64,000 nucleotides of DNA from Adiantum capillus-veneris (GCA_014529385.2 CM043942.1:51838274-51902273); one strand, 5' to 3'. Shown: positions 32,138 to 45,668, counted from the first letter of the stretch. Notes: generated by a model from the letters alone, not told the origin. A program made the numbers and translations.

Positions 32138-32363
32138 TAATACCTAGATGATGATGAATTTGAGAGAACTAGATCAACAAATTGGAAATGTGAGAAACAA
32201 GTACAACTAGCTACATGCACAAATTAAAAAACCAAAAACTACAAGAAAAGCCTCTCCTAAAGATAGTAAAATTTTCCATGGTAAGCTAAATGGAGAGAGA
32301 ATGACAAGAGCTTTAAAAGATAGGCCTTTCCACCAAAACCACACTTTGCAATCCATATATATG

Positions 32364-32403
<40 letters not shown>

Positions 32404-32439
32404 TATATACACGTGAAGAGTAAGACTGTATGAATGAAA

Positions 32440-32939
32440 AGCCTTTTGACAATGAAAAGTAAAAAAACTTACTTCGTTTTTTTTTTTTACAAAAAGACTT
32501 TCTACTCTACTAAGATAAATCATAAAAAAAGATAAGTTTGAGGAGGTTTTTTCTACTCAATGCAAATATGTCTTTTAAAGATATATTTGAATTTTTTTTC
32601 AAGGGAATGTTTTAAATACCAATATTGATATTATTTTTACAAATTGTGTAATTAATATTTTTAAAATTTTAAAAATTACTCTAAAGAGGTACTCCTCTAC
32701 TCTTTCTTAAAGTTCTTGAAAAATTGACACCTCCATGTGTCACGAGCACCCTCGTCCCCTCCCCCACAGAGTTGTTGATTGTTGCGATGAGTGTGTATAC
32801 GCACGCGTACACAAAAAAGAGACTAAGGAAACCTGGAGGGTTGAGTATGTTTCTACAAATAGAGGGGGATTGGTTTGCTTATGGCAAAGTTAATCCATCC
32901 ACATGCCAACTCTAAATGTAATTCAAGTTTTTCGCGGGG

Positions 32940-32979
<40 letters not shown>

Positions 32980-33000
32980 GGAGGTTTGTGAAAAGCCCAT
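32440..33000. repeat. Second copy of the AT-rich unit at 30387-30940
   Basis: Diverged direct repeat of 30387-30940, including the segment aaaaattgacacctccatgt and a GA tract at 32941-32976. No gene. Confidence 0.68.
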
Positions 33001-33076
33001 TATTAAATTCAACAAGAGTGCATTTGATTGTGTGAATCCTCTTCTAAGATCATGGCTAGGCCGATGTCAAAGCATG

Positions 33077-33372
<296 letters not shown>

Positions 33373-35287
33373 ATTTAAAGGGGAATAATGAATGTGTAGC
33401 TTGGTGTTTAAGTATTGGACTCGTTCTACAAGGTTGAAATCATGACTACATAAAACATAGTGTGTGTGTGTGTGCGCGACAGTGTGTGCGTGTTTTGTAT
33501 GATTTATTATCCGTCCCTTACGCACCCACCCCCATTTTGGGCACGCCCTTGCTCGGCCAAAAGCATGCTACTGCTCACTATTCGGCATGATCTACAGATT
33601 GCATAGTTTGGACTCGAATCTATGGCACAATTGAGAGGACTAGTGCAACCCTAATGGTATGAGCGGTGTAAAAGAAGGCCACTAGCAAGTGTGCCTCATA
33701 TTACATATTGAGTACTGGGTCCAAATTGCATCAATTAATTAATTTCCTATGAAGATTCCTTTCCACTCCTTAACTTTTAAAACAGACCGCTCAAATATAG
33801 TCGGTTCCCGCGGTCTTGCAACTAGCCAATCCATTCCTGCGGCAACGAGGGCACTTCGCCTTGCATCCTCGTCCCTCCGGCTTGCGTTTTGTCGAGCGTA
33901 AGCTCTCTCCCCCCTCCAAGCATCTAGGCTTCCCAAACCAGACAGACAAAACCTATGCACTCAACTCAGAGACAGAGAGCGTCCCCTCCAGATGAGCCGC
34001 ACACCACCATTCTGCTCCATGGAGTCGACGTGTGTCATGCACGCCGATTGCAGCTTTGATAAGAAATTTCAAGCTATCGATGAGATCGCAAGCACGAGAA
34101 CTCATAATTAAACAAAACAGAGAGAAACATATTTAATGAAAGCTCTCTCGAAGTGCAACTGCCTTCCTCTCTCTATCTCCTGCATGTGTGTCTCGATTTC
34201 CTTCAGCACACTAGTATGGGTGTTGAGCTCTATGCTCCAAGCCTTTCTCCCATAGGCTTCTACTCCCGCTCCGCAATCGTCCCTACACAGAGAGCACGGA
34301 TCCTAGCCTTCAGTCCAGCTATCACAACTCGAAATTGCAACATAGCAAGGGAAAGCAAGCATAGCATCAAAAATATCCTTCCCTTTGTCTTCCCCTCGTC
34401 ACCATAGATGGCATCACTCCTATAGTCTCTCGCTTTCTCCTTCATGCGTGGTTTCCTCCATTTTCTCCTCCAACATCACACGAGCATCTGTACAGATTCA
34501 CGCTAATCTGACACATACTGCTGGTAGCCATCGCCATCCGGCCAACATGTTCCAAGCTCTAGGCCAAAACCTCGACTCCAACCAAGAGAGAATCACCATC
34601 TTTCGCTTCTTGCCTCCAAACACCTTTTTATGAGCAGAGAGAGAGAGAGAGAGAGAGACTCGAATGCGCGGCTTGTTTCCCTTTCCATCTCTCATGTGCC
34701 GCCTGTCAGAGCGCCCGTCGCCCTCGTCGCGCTGCTCGTGACACCTACCAGGGAAACGAAGGAAATGAAAGGCAAAAGCAAAGGAAGAGCAAATTCCGTT
34801 AAGCCTAGTATGGATCCCTTGGGATACCCCCTAATCAACCCCAAAAACTAAATTGTAAGGACATACTGATTTCCTTCGAAGATTCCTTGAACACCTTAAC
34901 TTTTAAAACTAGGCGTTCAATTGGAGGTGATGCACGCGCTCCCTTCTGTATGCCTGTTTTCCCCTTGCCCGCCCCGCCGTGCCCTGTGGTCTTGTGACAG
35001 TCAAACCACTCCTACTGCATCAGAGACAATCAACCCCAGCATCTCACTGGCCTTGTTGGGTGCATGAAAACCTGCAACAAAGAAACAGACACACAGTACC
35101 ATCGTACTCCTCCCTGCAACCTCGTCCTCGTGCTGATACTCCTCGTGTCCAGCCTGCCCTCTGTCAAGTGTAAGCTCTCGCCCCCTCGTCGTCCTCGTCC
35201 TCCTGCCCATCCTCTTGCTCCACACTCCCCTTGACTTGTGTTCCATCGTGGGTGTCCCATCGTGGCAGTGGAAGCCATGGTCTGTTG

Positions 35288-35340
<53 letters not shown>

Positions 35341-36300
35341 CCTCCATGTGTCCACCCATATCAGAGAGAAAAGAGAGACACACGGCTAGCTATGCGTGCC
35401 AGCTACCCTCTCAATCTGATCAGTCTGACTTGAAATCGACGTTGAACTCATCGCGATGGAATTAACATGCCAGATAGGCGAGCTAGAGACCATGAAGGGC
35501 AGAGAGGGAGACAGAAACTCCACACTCGCATCTGTGGCTTCTGGGTCCTGCACACGAGCATGAGAGAGACGTGAAGGCAGGATCGCTTGCACGATTCCAC
35601 TGCTCCTCATCCCTCCAGCGAGTCATCTGGAGTAAGGCAAAATTTTCGTGCCGTGGTCGCTATGCTATGCAGTAAAAGAGAATCTAAGGTTGCCTCGCAT
35701 TGCTCATTGCCACCCCGATGCACCGCAGTCCACCATCTGGGCCCTGAAGGCGTTCCCTTCATGACAGTTATGGCCTGCCACCTGGTCTCTGCATCGTGCA
35801 TCGCCCTGTCACGTGGCTCCCTTTCATTGACTCAAAGCTCACACTCGCTTTCACCATTTTATTTTGCTTCGAAAGGGTATCTTGTTAAGATACCTATTAA
35901 TAAGACCCGTTTACAAAATCGGGGCCACATACTAGGAGAGAAGTTCCATAGAAAAGTTTAAATTGATGGGGATTCTTGGCAAAATTAAACTTAGACACCG
36001 TTCACATGGGCATGGAAGAATCATGGGCTGACCTTACCCATAAGTGAAGAGCTAAATCGGTAAACAAAGAAAGGTGTGTAAGTTTGTGTGTGCACACGGC
36101 ACCCAACTTGAAGTGGGGGAGATGGACAAAAAATCTAGTGTTTAAAATTGTTTTAATAAATTACCTCGTGACTTTTTTATGAAACTATTTGGATGACATT
36201 TTGGTACTCCTTGCGAGGTGTGAAAATCATTATGAGAGAATGTGTTTGCATATTGCACATGCTCGAAATAAACCTGAAATTTACTGTCAAATTAAACATT
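33373..36300. other. No gene seen; microsatellites and a diverged duplication
   Basis: Short frames only. A CA tract lies at 35290-35336 and a GA tract near 34636-34658. Segments near 33750-33840 and 34870-34940 share aagattcct and cttaacttttaaaac in similar order and may be a diverged duplication. I recognise no protein or RNA gene. Confidence 0.5.
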
Positions 36301-36308
36301 TGAAGGTT

Positions 36309-36603
36309 AGACGACCTCTTAAATGGTGGAAAATTAAATCTAAAAACCTTCAAATATACTCCGTATGACTCTTATTTGTAGGTTTTTCAAGTTTTGAAAA
36401 ACAACGGTGTGCATTTGCTCACATGCACGCATCAAAACGAGCAAAGACCTATAAGAGACGACCTCTGAAATTGTGGAAAATAAATCTAAAAACGTTCAAA
36501 TATACTCAATATGACTCTTATTTGTAGGTTTTCCAAGTTTTGTTAAACACGGGTGTGCGTGCACGCGCTTGCCTCATGGGCTGTGAATCAAAGAAGGCAT
36601 TGG
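36309..36603. repeat. Two tandem copies of a 147-bp repeat
   Basis: agacgacctct starts at 36309 and 36456. Both copies carry aaatctaaaaac, ttcaaatatact and tatgactcttatttgtaggt, then a GTGTGCxTG-type stretch. No coding potential. Confidence 0.85.
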
Positions 36604-38372
36604 GCGAGCAAGATAAAAAAGAACAAAGACCTATAAGTTAAAGACGGCGTGTGACTCTGCTACTCTTAAGCCAATAGAAGGCTTAGCATTTGTTCAACCG
36701 GTAGTGACATGAGAGAGAGAGAGAGAGAGAGGGAGGGGGGGGAGGGGGGGGGGGGGGGGAGGGGGGGCAAAACCAAAAATAATGGTATGACAATGACTCC
36801 ATAAACATTTCAATAAAAGAACCACTGTTTGCTATCTGACAATCTGGCATGAATGGGTCTTCTCTCTACCCGAATCTTAGTTGATTGCCATGATCACAAC
36901 TACCTACAATTGTAACCAAGCAATATAAGCATTTCAAACAGTTGAAACGTTGTCCAATCTTTGATAAATATGTGGAAACAATGCACCAACATTTTTTGCA
37001 GATCTCATATATGCACTTTGATTGAAGATATACCTTGCTACTCAAGAAAAAGGTTTGAAATGGAGCCCCACTTTGTCATAGCAACAATAAAGACTTCAAA
37101 GAAGCTGACATGAAATTCAGAGTGGTGATTATTCCTCACAGAGTTTCAGGTGCCTCCTCCACACACTTACTCACACCCGCAGGAAAACTTTTGGTGTAGC
37201 ATTTAATTGTGTGTAGCAGAAAATAGCATGAACATAGTGAGCATTTCATTAGAATAGATTACTAATGAGAATAACAAGAGGGCTAGGGTGGAGAGAGCAA
37301 CAAAAAGCATAACACCTTGTTAGATAGCATGAACAATACTCAAAAGAGAGAGAAATTAAGCTAGTGACAACAATTGAGGACCGGATTTACATGGAGCCGG
37401 TCCCCCCTCCAAAAGGCTTTGTATTATGGTGTCTCCCATCAAGAGAGACATTTTACAATACAATTCTTTGTGTTCCTTCAATACTATCTAGTGCAATGAA
37501 GATGGAAACTTCATGCACCAAGCAAAACACTTATCAAACACAACATCAATTCCCTCACGGTCTCATACCCAAGACCTCACACACCTTCGAAGACGGTGAG
37601 AGCTAGCGAGGTATGAGAGTAGATTGAGAGGAAGAAGGAGTATTCTTACGAGAAAGATGTACATCTCCTCACATAATCACTCATATTAGCATAGCTTAGC
37701 TTAGTAATTAGCATGGTAGACGAGATGAGCATGCATTGAAGCTTGGCTCTTGTTTGGATTTGCATCACAAAGCCAAGAGTTGTTGATGTTGGCCTCCCTT
37801 CTCACAAGCTTGGAGTAGGTGATAAGCTTTCCATTAAAGCTTGAGAAGAGAGAGAGAGAGAGTCTTCTTTGCTTCACACATGAGATTGTGTGAGTGTGTG
37901 TGTGATAATGCCTTGCAAAAATCAGCCCCCTATCTCTCTTGGTCGACCCCCCTTGCTAATTACTCATGCTAGCATCCTATTGGACCTCCCCATGCTTAGC
38001 CAATGACAATTAAGCAGCATAAGTGATAGCGTTCTGACATGTTTCCCCCTTTTGTGAGAGCTTTAGGTAATTATTTAATCCATCTAAACTCTCATTGGAC
38101 CCCTTTGCCTCCTGGCCAATAGGAATCAGGCAAGCCATTGGGCTGTTGAATGCTCATTGGACCCCTTGGGAGACTGTCCAATAGTCTTCTAGAGAGCTTA
38201 ATTCCCATTGGTTATTTTATTAAGTGTTTTTAAATTGATTAAACTAGATTTACTCTAGCCTAATTCTCATTGGTCCACCTCCAAGGCCATCCAATAGGAT
38301 TTGAGTACACCTTGTGGGCATCTGGGCTAGGGAGCTGACATGTGTCCCTCATTCCCTTTGTGTAAAGGGAGC

Positions 38373-38406
<34 letters not shown>

Positions 38407-39138
38407 TCTTCTCTCTCATCCCCTACTTGCAAGGCTCGCCCCCTCCTATGTAGGGATGGATGAAGACTTTTGGGGCACACACAAAGCATCCAATTTCCCT
38501 AATGTTTGACATTTGGACACAACCTTTGGATTTTGGAACCTTAGCATTTTGGAAGTCTTAATGGGCTGAACCTTAGGGTCTTTTAAGCGCATTGTTGCAC
38601 ATAGCTCTTTTGCAGATGGCCCCCCTTTTGGATCCCTATTTTCCCTCGTTTGGATCCCTACTGTGGCCGGTCTGCTAACTTAACCAATATTCTAGCTTTT
38701 TCTCCCTTGGCACTTTCCCATATTAAATGATCAGTTTAACATGAGAAAATCATTTAGGAGAATTAGAACTTGATTAGTATGACATTACCTCTCTCTTGAA
38801 ATCATAGTCATCCTCGACTATGGTGTAGAGAAGATAAAGCATATTCATGAGTCATTTTTCTTAGCGGGTAGAGGATCCCTATGTTACCCTACCACATCCT
38901 TCCAGAATAGATGACTAGTCCATTTGGCACTTGAGAGCCTAAGCTTCCGCAAGCATGTCTGCACATTAGTCCTATCAGTCTTCCATAGTAGAGTGACAAG
39001 CTCTACTTGGTGTTCGGGAGACGTTGTCTCCACAAACTTGATCTAAGCATGCATACTACTTCATTTTTGTGCACAATAAAGAAAAAGAGAGTCTTATAAG
39101 ACAAAAACTTTGTTCATTTTTAACATTTGTACATTTGC
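36604..39138. other. No gene seen; G-tract, TG tract and possible chromovirus 3' LTR
   Basis: A GA then G-rich run lies at 36713-36768 and a TG tract at about 38376-38404. The right part is the untranslated tail of the chromovirus. On the minus strand AAGAGAGAGG near 38788-38797 followed by TGTCATAC (LTR edge near 38784) could be its polypurine tract and 3' LTR start, but no second LTR is available to confirm this. Confidence 0.4.
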
Positions 39139-39470
39139 TTAATCTTGGGAAGTATTGTAAGCATTGACAAGGTTTAGGTTATCCTTTAATTGTATGCCTT
39201 GCATCCATCTAGCATCTTCAAAAGGATAATTCTTAAACTTAATAAGATATCGTCGGATAGTCTTACCGCTTCTTAATACCTTGTCTTCATGTCGGAGAAT
39301 GGACTCGGGCTGCAGCACCTCTTCTTGGTCCTCGATCTCCGGTGGGTCTTCAGTAGTTGGTTCTTGAGGTGGCTCTCCTTTGTAAGGCTTTAATAGGCTC
39401 ACATGGAAATAATTGTGTATGAGACAGTGATTGGGCAACTTGAGTTGATAGGCCATCTCATTGATTGGCC
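39139..39470 (-). pseudogene. Chromovirus integrase end and chromodomain
   Basis: AYQLKLPNHCLIHNYFHVSL leads into LLKPYKG, the usual link from integrase, followed by an acidic linker. The chromodomain-like part is ILRHEDKVLRSGKTIRRYLI, then KFKNYPFEDARWM. Chromodomains target integration to modified histones. The conserved W-E of the fold reads W-M here. The frame is shifted relative to the integrase core, so it is broken near 39440. Confidence 0.8.
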
Positions 39471-40397
39471 TAAGAATCTTTTTGCTAGTTTAGCATAGTA
39501 CTTTTGGTGTCCCATAGGATTCTTGCCCGCCGTGTGCCTTAGTCGAGCCTTGGGAAATTTTAATAAGACCCAATCATTTTCATTAAAGTCTTGGGCTCTT
39601 CTGTGCTTGTCAGCAGCAGCAGCCTTTTGCCTTTGCTGTGAGATAGAGATAGCATCCTTAATCTTTTGAAAAGATTCTTGTAGGTCTCGGCTATACTCAT
39701 CCACAGCGAAGATCTTTCCATGTACCTTAAGTATCAAGGGACTTTTTGATCTTCCCTCAATTACCTCAAAAGGTGCCTTTCCAATGGAAGTATGTACAGT
39801 GTTATTGTAAGCATACTCCACTAAGGGTAAGTACTTCTCCCATTGGTATCTTTGATCTACTTCCGTTACATAGGCTTTTAGTAGATCAAGAATTGTTAGG
39901 TTAGCTATTTCACTTTGGCCATCCGTTTGTGGATGATAGGCCGAAGAGAAGTTTAGCCTTGTCCCTAAATTCTCAAAGAGACCCTTCCAAAAATTACTGG
40001 TCATTCTAGGATCTCTATTTAACACTATGGACATTGGCAAGCCATGGTACTTGAAAATTTGTGAAATAATGAGAGTTGCCATTTGATGGGCTTTGATAGT
40101 CTTTTTGACATGTATAAAATGAGCTTGTTTACTAAACCTGTCTACTATCGTCCATATTCCCGTATTTCCATGGATAGACTTAGGCAATCCAAAGATAAAA
40201 TCCATGGATACGCTCTCCCATGGTGAATTAGGGAATGGCAAGGGTTGAAGCAATTGAGGTTGCTTCCCTCTATCAAATTTTGTCTTTTAGCATACCAAAC
40301 ATTTAGAAGCATACTCTTGTATGTTTGCTTTCATGGTAGGCCAATAGAAATATGTTTCAATTCCTTTTAGGGTAGACTGAATCCCTCTATGTCCCGC
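39399..40397 (-). pseudogene. Chromovirus integrase core and part of the HHCC zinc finger
   Basis: From 40397 the zinc-finger end reads GHRGIQSTLKGIETYFYWPT, then KCLVC, with one stop near 40290. The catalytic core has SMDFIFGLPKS (first Asp), LNRDPRMTS (second Asp, with Asn where SDRDP is usual) and HPQTDGQSEIANL (Glu). Its C-terminal part includes NENDWVLLKFPKARLR. All three catalytic acids are present but the reading frame is not intact. Confidence 0.88.
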
Positions 40398-42119
40398 TAT
40401 CAAAGAGTTGGCGATCTTGCCAGGAAGGTACCGGGCCTCTAGCTGTGAGGGTTTGTGGGGAGACTGTGAAGGCTTTCACTTAAGCAAGCTTAGTGTTTGT
40501 AGCAAATACATTGTGTGTAGCCATTGGAATCTTACACGCAGACACACACATACGCACAGGTGAAACCCTCAAAAGAAAACAAAGATGAAAACCTCAAGGC
40601 TTTGATCATATCTAATCAAAGGTAAGATGAAAGGGTTCACTGATGCATTTATAGCAGCAAGTCGTTGTGCTCCAAATAGACTACGAATGGTTCTTTGAAA
40701 CTGTAACTTAGTGCTTACAAAGATGTAGATGTTTTGCCTAGTGATAGGAGTGAGCCGTGTGTACAAGTCTTCTTGGTTCATAGTAATATTAAGAAAGCAA
40801 GGCTCAACCCCTAGAGGAGAATAAATATGTGCACATCGAAATAATTAGAGTAGTCTAGTAGTGGCAGATAAGAGGACGTGGAGAAAGAAGAATTTCTCGC
40901 AGTCTTTCCGGCCCAAAGAGTAACACAATTCTCTGTTGGAAGTGGATTTTATGGCTAATACAAACATTAATCCTAATATTTTGCACAAAGTGAAAGGGTT
41001 GAAAGGTTACACCATTGGGATTATTCATCTAAGAAGAAAGCAATCAAACAACACAAAGACCCACACAAGCTTAAGCCAAAGAAGTGAAGCACACCTCAAG
41101 ACTTTGTGGTCTTGTAGCCAACTTGATGAAGTAGAAGATGAGTAGTAGTACCCAACACCGTTTGAGAGCCACCAACAATGCCTCCTTATCGATGAAAGAA
41201 GGTTTCATAGAGTGTATGAGTACTACAAGTGAGGAAATAGAAGGATTGAGGCATGAAGTAGCAAGCTCAAGATGTGTTGGGCTGAAATTGAGAGAAAGTT
41301 TCACTCAAGGAGATGGCTAGGATGTTGGGTAATGGCTTGATACAGTGGCTTGATTGTGAGGATTGCTTGAGCACTTGATTGCCTGATGGTTTTCTTGATG
41401 CTCAAGAGAGGGACAAGAGGCTCTATTTATAGGTGAATTTTCCCCTTGAAGAACATATTTTCTTAGAAATATCCAAGGGATTTGTGTGACAAGTATCTAT
41501 CTTTTCAAAATATCTTGAAACTATCTTCAAAGTTTCTAGATCTTTCTCTTCAAGAAATATCTAGAGGTTCTTCTAGATCTTTCTCCAAATATCTTCTCCT
41601 TGCCGCCACATGTCAAGGGTTAAGCCTCTAAGAGTTGTTGTTGAGCTATGGTGGGAACATGTGCATACAGTATCTTCTTAAATAATTGAGAGAGAGCTTT
41701 GCATACATCATGGATGACATCAAACAAACTCGTAACCACTTTTCTAAGGGATTTTTCTAGGTCCATAGTCACTCCAAAGTGTACCTACTATGTGTAGAAT
41801 GACACCGCATGGGGTATACTATGACTAAGGCCACTTTTGGCCATGCTACACATGGCATATGCCACCTAGGATGCCTAGTAGATAGGAGGTATGTTTATAG
41901 GCTTATTTCATCATGGCTCCAAGAAGAGGTTCACAAAGAAGCCCGGAATTATAGGACAAAGCCCATTCCCAACAAGAGTGACCCATCAGACTTCGAATAA
42001 CTTTTTCCATGCTAAATAGAAAATGCATATACTTATGCACACTTAAGGCATACACATAAAATCCATAATATTGTAGGGCTTAGCTTCCGTTCCCACTATG
42101 CACGTGCCACAGCACGACA
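40398..42119 (-). repeat. 3' LTR of the fungal-like gypsy element (1722 bp)
   Basis: Matches 48075-50006 and 6526-8245. It ends CACGACA at 42119 directly beside the polypurine tract. Minus-strand TATA-like CTATAAATAG is at 41423-41432. Confidence 0.9.
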
Positions 42120-43335
42120 TCCACCCCCTCTAAACCTGCACATCCTCCGGTATGTGCCACAGTCAATATTTGCAAGTTTGACTCTCTTGGAGTTTCTTTT
42201 TCATCATCTTCACTGGGTGATTCCAAAACTTCATTCTCACTTACTTCATCAGCCGGATGACTATCCTCTCTTCTTTTGAATACCTTGATTCTCTTTCCTA
42301 CAATGGGTATCTTTATCTCTGTTCCATCCAATTCAGCCAAGGTGTAAGTGGCATTGTCATGTACATACTTGACTATATACGGTCCAAACCATCTTTTTGA
42401 AACCTTTTGCATGACAGTATGTTGGTTATCAAGACTATTGTCATACACTAAAACCCAATCTCCTTGCTTAATTACCTTCCTTCTTAGACTGTGTCGTCTA
42501 TCAAAGTAGTCCTTGCTTTTCAACCTGGCATTCTTCAATCTTTCTTTTGCAACCTCAATATCTTCAGGCCTTCTTTCTAGCTATCTTATACGTAAGGCAA
42601 GGAGATCTTCTCTGCTAAGCCCATCTTGCCAAGGTAGCACATTCCATGTGGGAATGGTCTCTTCAATGGGCATTACAGTCTTTTGACCATACATCAATTC
42701 TACAGGCATGTAGCCAGTTACTGAGCTGTGTGTGTCGTGTGATCAATCCATAGAGCATATGGCAATAGTTTTGGCCACTCACTAATTCTCCCTTCACAAG
42801 CTTTAGCCAAGGCTTTGATGATTGGCGGATGCCCTCTTTCACTTTTCCCGTTGACTTCCGGATTGTGAGCGGTGGTAAGGGAAAGCTTGATTCATATCCT
42901 AGAAAATAATTCCCGTGCTTCCTCAACATCCAGCTCTCCTCTGTCTCCAGTTATCTTTCCCACACAACGATAGCGGCATATTACATCCTCAAGGAGAAAT
43001 TTACATACTGCCTCTGTAGTCTTTGTCCTTAAAGCTCGCCCTTCAACCTGATTAGTCAAGTCTTCTCTTGCAAGAACCAAGTACCTCATTTGCCAGACTC
43101 CTATAGGCATGGTGACTAGATCCACAACCCATTTGTAATGCATGGCTAGTGGATAAGTAGGATGCAACCTATCATGATGTCGCACATTTGAATACATTTG
43201 ACATGTTACACATGATTCCACAAAGAGGGATACATCCTTGTACATACCTTTCCACCAATATCTTTCCTTTAGCTTTGAAAAGGTTGCCCGCACACCACGG
43301 TGTCCAGCCCATAGGTTCTCATGAAACTCCTGCAT
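42080..43335 (-). pseudogene. Integrase of the fungal-like gypsy element
   Basis: Open from 43335: FHENLWAGHRGVRATFSKLK (His pair) and CVTCQMYS (Cys pair) form the zinc finger; KWVVDLVTMP carries the first Asp and KITGDRGELD the second. After a frame change near 42900 come NPEVNGKSERGHPPIIKALA (Glu) and HTTHSSVTGYMPVELMYGQ. The C-terminal part (42538-42080) has VIKQGDWVLVYDNSL and SKRWFGPYIVKYV. The string VMPIEETIPTWNVLPW and the overall style resemble fungal-type Ty3 integrases more than common plant lineages; this is pattern memory. Confidence 0.82.
42120..42132 (-). other. Polypurine tract of the fungal-like gypsy element
   Basis: Minus strand TAGAGGGGGTGGA directly before the 3' LTR start TGTCGTGC. 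Confidence 0.8.
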
Positions 43336-43604
43336 GAGCTTTACTTGACTCTGTTTGTTACATACTACCCTTTGTGGTATAGCACCCCTCTATTTTGGAT
43401 GTTTCCATAAGTAACCATCCTGCAGAAAGTACCCATATGCTTTTCTGTGTATCCTCTTAAACTCATGCTCAAACCAATCACCCTGTTTTGTTAAAGTACT
43501 CAAATAATGACCATAAGCAATCAATCTCCTTCATACCCTTCTTCTAAAAACAACTCAAGTGCACTAGGTGTGCCAACATCATTATGCTCAACATGATTAA
43601 TGGA

Positions 43605-44438
43605 TTAGAACCTTGTGCCTACATCTTCACTATCATCTACCATGTCTTGCTCATCCTCATACCTTGCCCTTGATAGCATATCTGCTACGGGATTGTCTTT
43701 TCTTGTAATATGCGTGAACTCAGGATTCAAGGACTTAATGTAGGCAATCCATCTTAGCATGGCAATGTCTCGTGTTGAGCAGCTTGTAATCATTCCAAGG
43801 AGTGGCAAAAAATCTGTTTCCACAACCACATATGCTCCAATCAAGTACTCCTTTTCACACTTTAGTGTTGTGACCATGCCCCACAACTCCCATTTTACCT
43901 GTGGGTAGTTCCTTTGTTGAGTACTTAGAACCTTGGCTCCAAACCTTGCCACATACCTATGTCCCTCTTCGTCATCCTGCCCTATTGCCCATCCAATTCC
44001 TATCGGACTCGTATCCACTGTCACTATTACTGGCTTTCCACACTCATAGTTTACCTTTCTTAAAGTCGGTGCTTGTTGTAGCAAATCCTTTAGCTTTCTT
44101 ATAGCCCTTGCTTGTGCGTCTCCCCAATGAAACTTTTGATTTTTCCTTAACAACTGGTACAAAGGATCTGCTACATGTGCATAATGTGGAATCCATATAA
44201 CATAAAACACATATGCACCAAGAAATCTACAAACTTCACTCACAGATATGCATACCTCCTTCATCTTCTGGATTGCATCAATTTTTGCTGGACAAGGTCG
44301 TCTCCCATTGGGACCACACATGTGCCCAACAATAAACACCTCCTTCACTCCAAACATAGACTTTTGTCCTGAGAGGGTAAGGTTCACCTCTTCCGATCTG
44401 GATAGGATCTTGTCACAATCATCTATGTGTTGTGCCAC
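43605..44438 (-). pseudogene. RT thumb region and RNase H of the fungal-like gypsy element
   Basis: In frame with the RT segment, separated from it by one TGA at 44448-44450. It reads from LTLSGQKSMFGVKEVFIVGH through GPNGRRPCPAKIDAI and WIPHYAHVADPLYQLLRKNQ to RNase H: VIVTVDTSPIGIGWAIGQ (first Asp), YPQVKWELWGMV (Glu) and YVVVETDFLPLLGM (Asp). It ends HITRKDNPVADMLSRA. The GPNGR....A.I..I and ETD strings are what I associate with fungal gypsy RNase H. Confidence 0.83.
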
Positions 44439-44447
44439 AAAGTTGCA

Positions 44448-45080
44448 TCACCCCTTGGAATCCAAAGCTTCATCTTTATTACTTACTTCACATACTTTGA
44501 TAGGAACATCATCAAGAAAGGGCATAGTTACTTGGGGAATAAAGTCACGTAAGACCTTATTCATACCATTCATCATATGTGCAACCAAATTGGTTGCTCC
44601 TTGTGGTAAGGTACACATCCTTACCAAACCCAAGCGTGTCCTCATGGTAGTCAAATCCCTGCTTTCCATTGCTAGTTGGAACTGATCATACCCTGAGTAC
44701 AAATCTCCCATAGAATATATTGCCCTTCCTGCAAATGCTTTTGCAAACTCATCCACAATTGGCCTTGTACCCATATTCTTGATTGTGACTTTGTTGACCG
44801 GCTGCATATCTTGGATGAAACGCAAAGCTCCATTCTTCTTTGGTACTGTGAACCACCGGTTTGAGTATGGAGCACATGAAGGCTCCAAAATACCCATCTT
44901 GATCTTCTCATTTAGCAGCTCAATTAACTTTGGTAAGTGAGCCTTTGGAACTGATATTGGCCGTAAGTTCCAAGGTACATGAGGGATGGTAAAGATCACC
45001 ATAGGAGAAACAACGGGAGGATCTACACATCCTATCTCATGTGGCTCAAATGCAAATGCTTTTCCATGTTTAGAGAGCAT
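44448..45080 (-). pseudogene. Reverse transcriptase core of the fungal-like gypsy element
   Basis: Contains SCAPYSNRWFTVPKKNGALR, IQDMQPVNKVTIKN, YSGYDQFQLAMESRDLTTMR, MCTLPQGATNLVAHM and the active site MPFLDDVPIK (FLDD in place of the common YxDD). The signatures YDQF....RDLTT.RT, TLPQGATN and FLDDVP(I/V)K are those I know from fungal Ty3/gypsy elements, whereas common plant lineages show MPFGL.NAP. The catalytic Asp pair is kept. A frameshift separates it from the upstream linker and one TGA from the RNase H. Confidence 0.87.
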
Positions 45081-45556
45081 CTCTTCAAAACATTCCCTTT
45101 CAACTGTGTCAAGGAGTCCTCATTCCCAATCTTCAATTGCTTTAGAGACTCCTTTGTAAACCTATGTCCAATCCCTTTTGGATCTCTGAGACTAGGTTGC
45201 AAAGAAGCCTGTTCTAGCTTTTTCTTGCATTCCTTTGGCAAAGGAAGTGCCACTGGTTTTACCTTCTTTGCCATAGTCTTGTACTTGGTGTCCACCTTTA
45301 CTTCATGTTTTTGCTTCCTATCCTCCTGTTCCTTTTGAAATGCCTCAACCACATTGTACATTTCAAGTGAGCACACTTTCACTATCTCATTTTGGTCATG
45401 CGAAGGATAATCTACTATAGACTGCAGATCCTGTAATGTGTCCACGAAAGAAAACTCCTCAAACACACCTATTATGTTTTCATTGTTTCCTAGCAAACCA
45501 TGTTCTTTCCACTCCTTTCGTAGACTATGTACATGTTTGCAGGAACCTCGACTCAA
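45032..45556 (-). pseudogene. Linker between protease and RT of the fungal-like gypsy element
   Basis: A charged open frame of 174 residues (KEQEDRKQKHEVKVDTKYKT, ALPLPKECKKKLEQASLQPS) ending in a different frame from RT. Such linkers between protease and RT occur in this type of element. No enzymatic motif is seen. Confidence 0.55.
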
Positions 45557-45668
45557 GTTCTCACATTTTAGAAAAGAGACATATCCATATTCTGTTAGAC
45601 CTGCAAAACCTGTACAGAAAACCTCCTATGTGAGAACCTTTCCCTTTTTGTACCATCATAATCCCGCT

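Noticed and set aside
32207-32523. Minus-strand frames with Cys-Val runs
   Set aside because: They translate a CA microsatellite and AT-rich flank; no supporting feature.
33739-35961. Possible host gene in the Pro/Ser-rich short frames
   Set aside because: Frames are short, mixed in phase, interrupted by microsatellites and show no recognisable motif.
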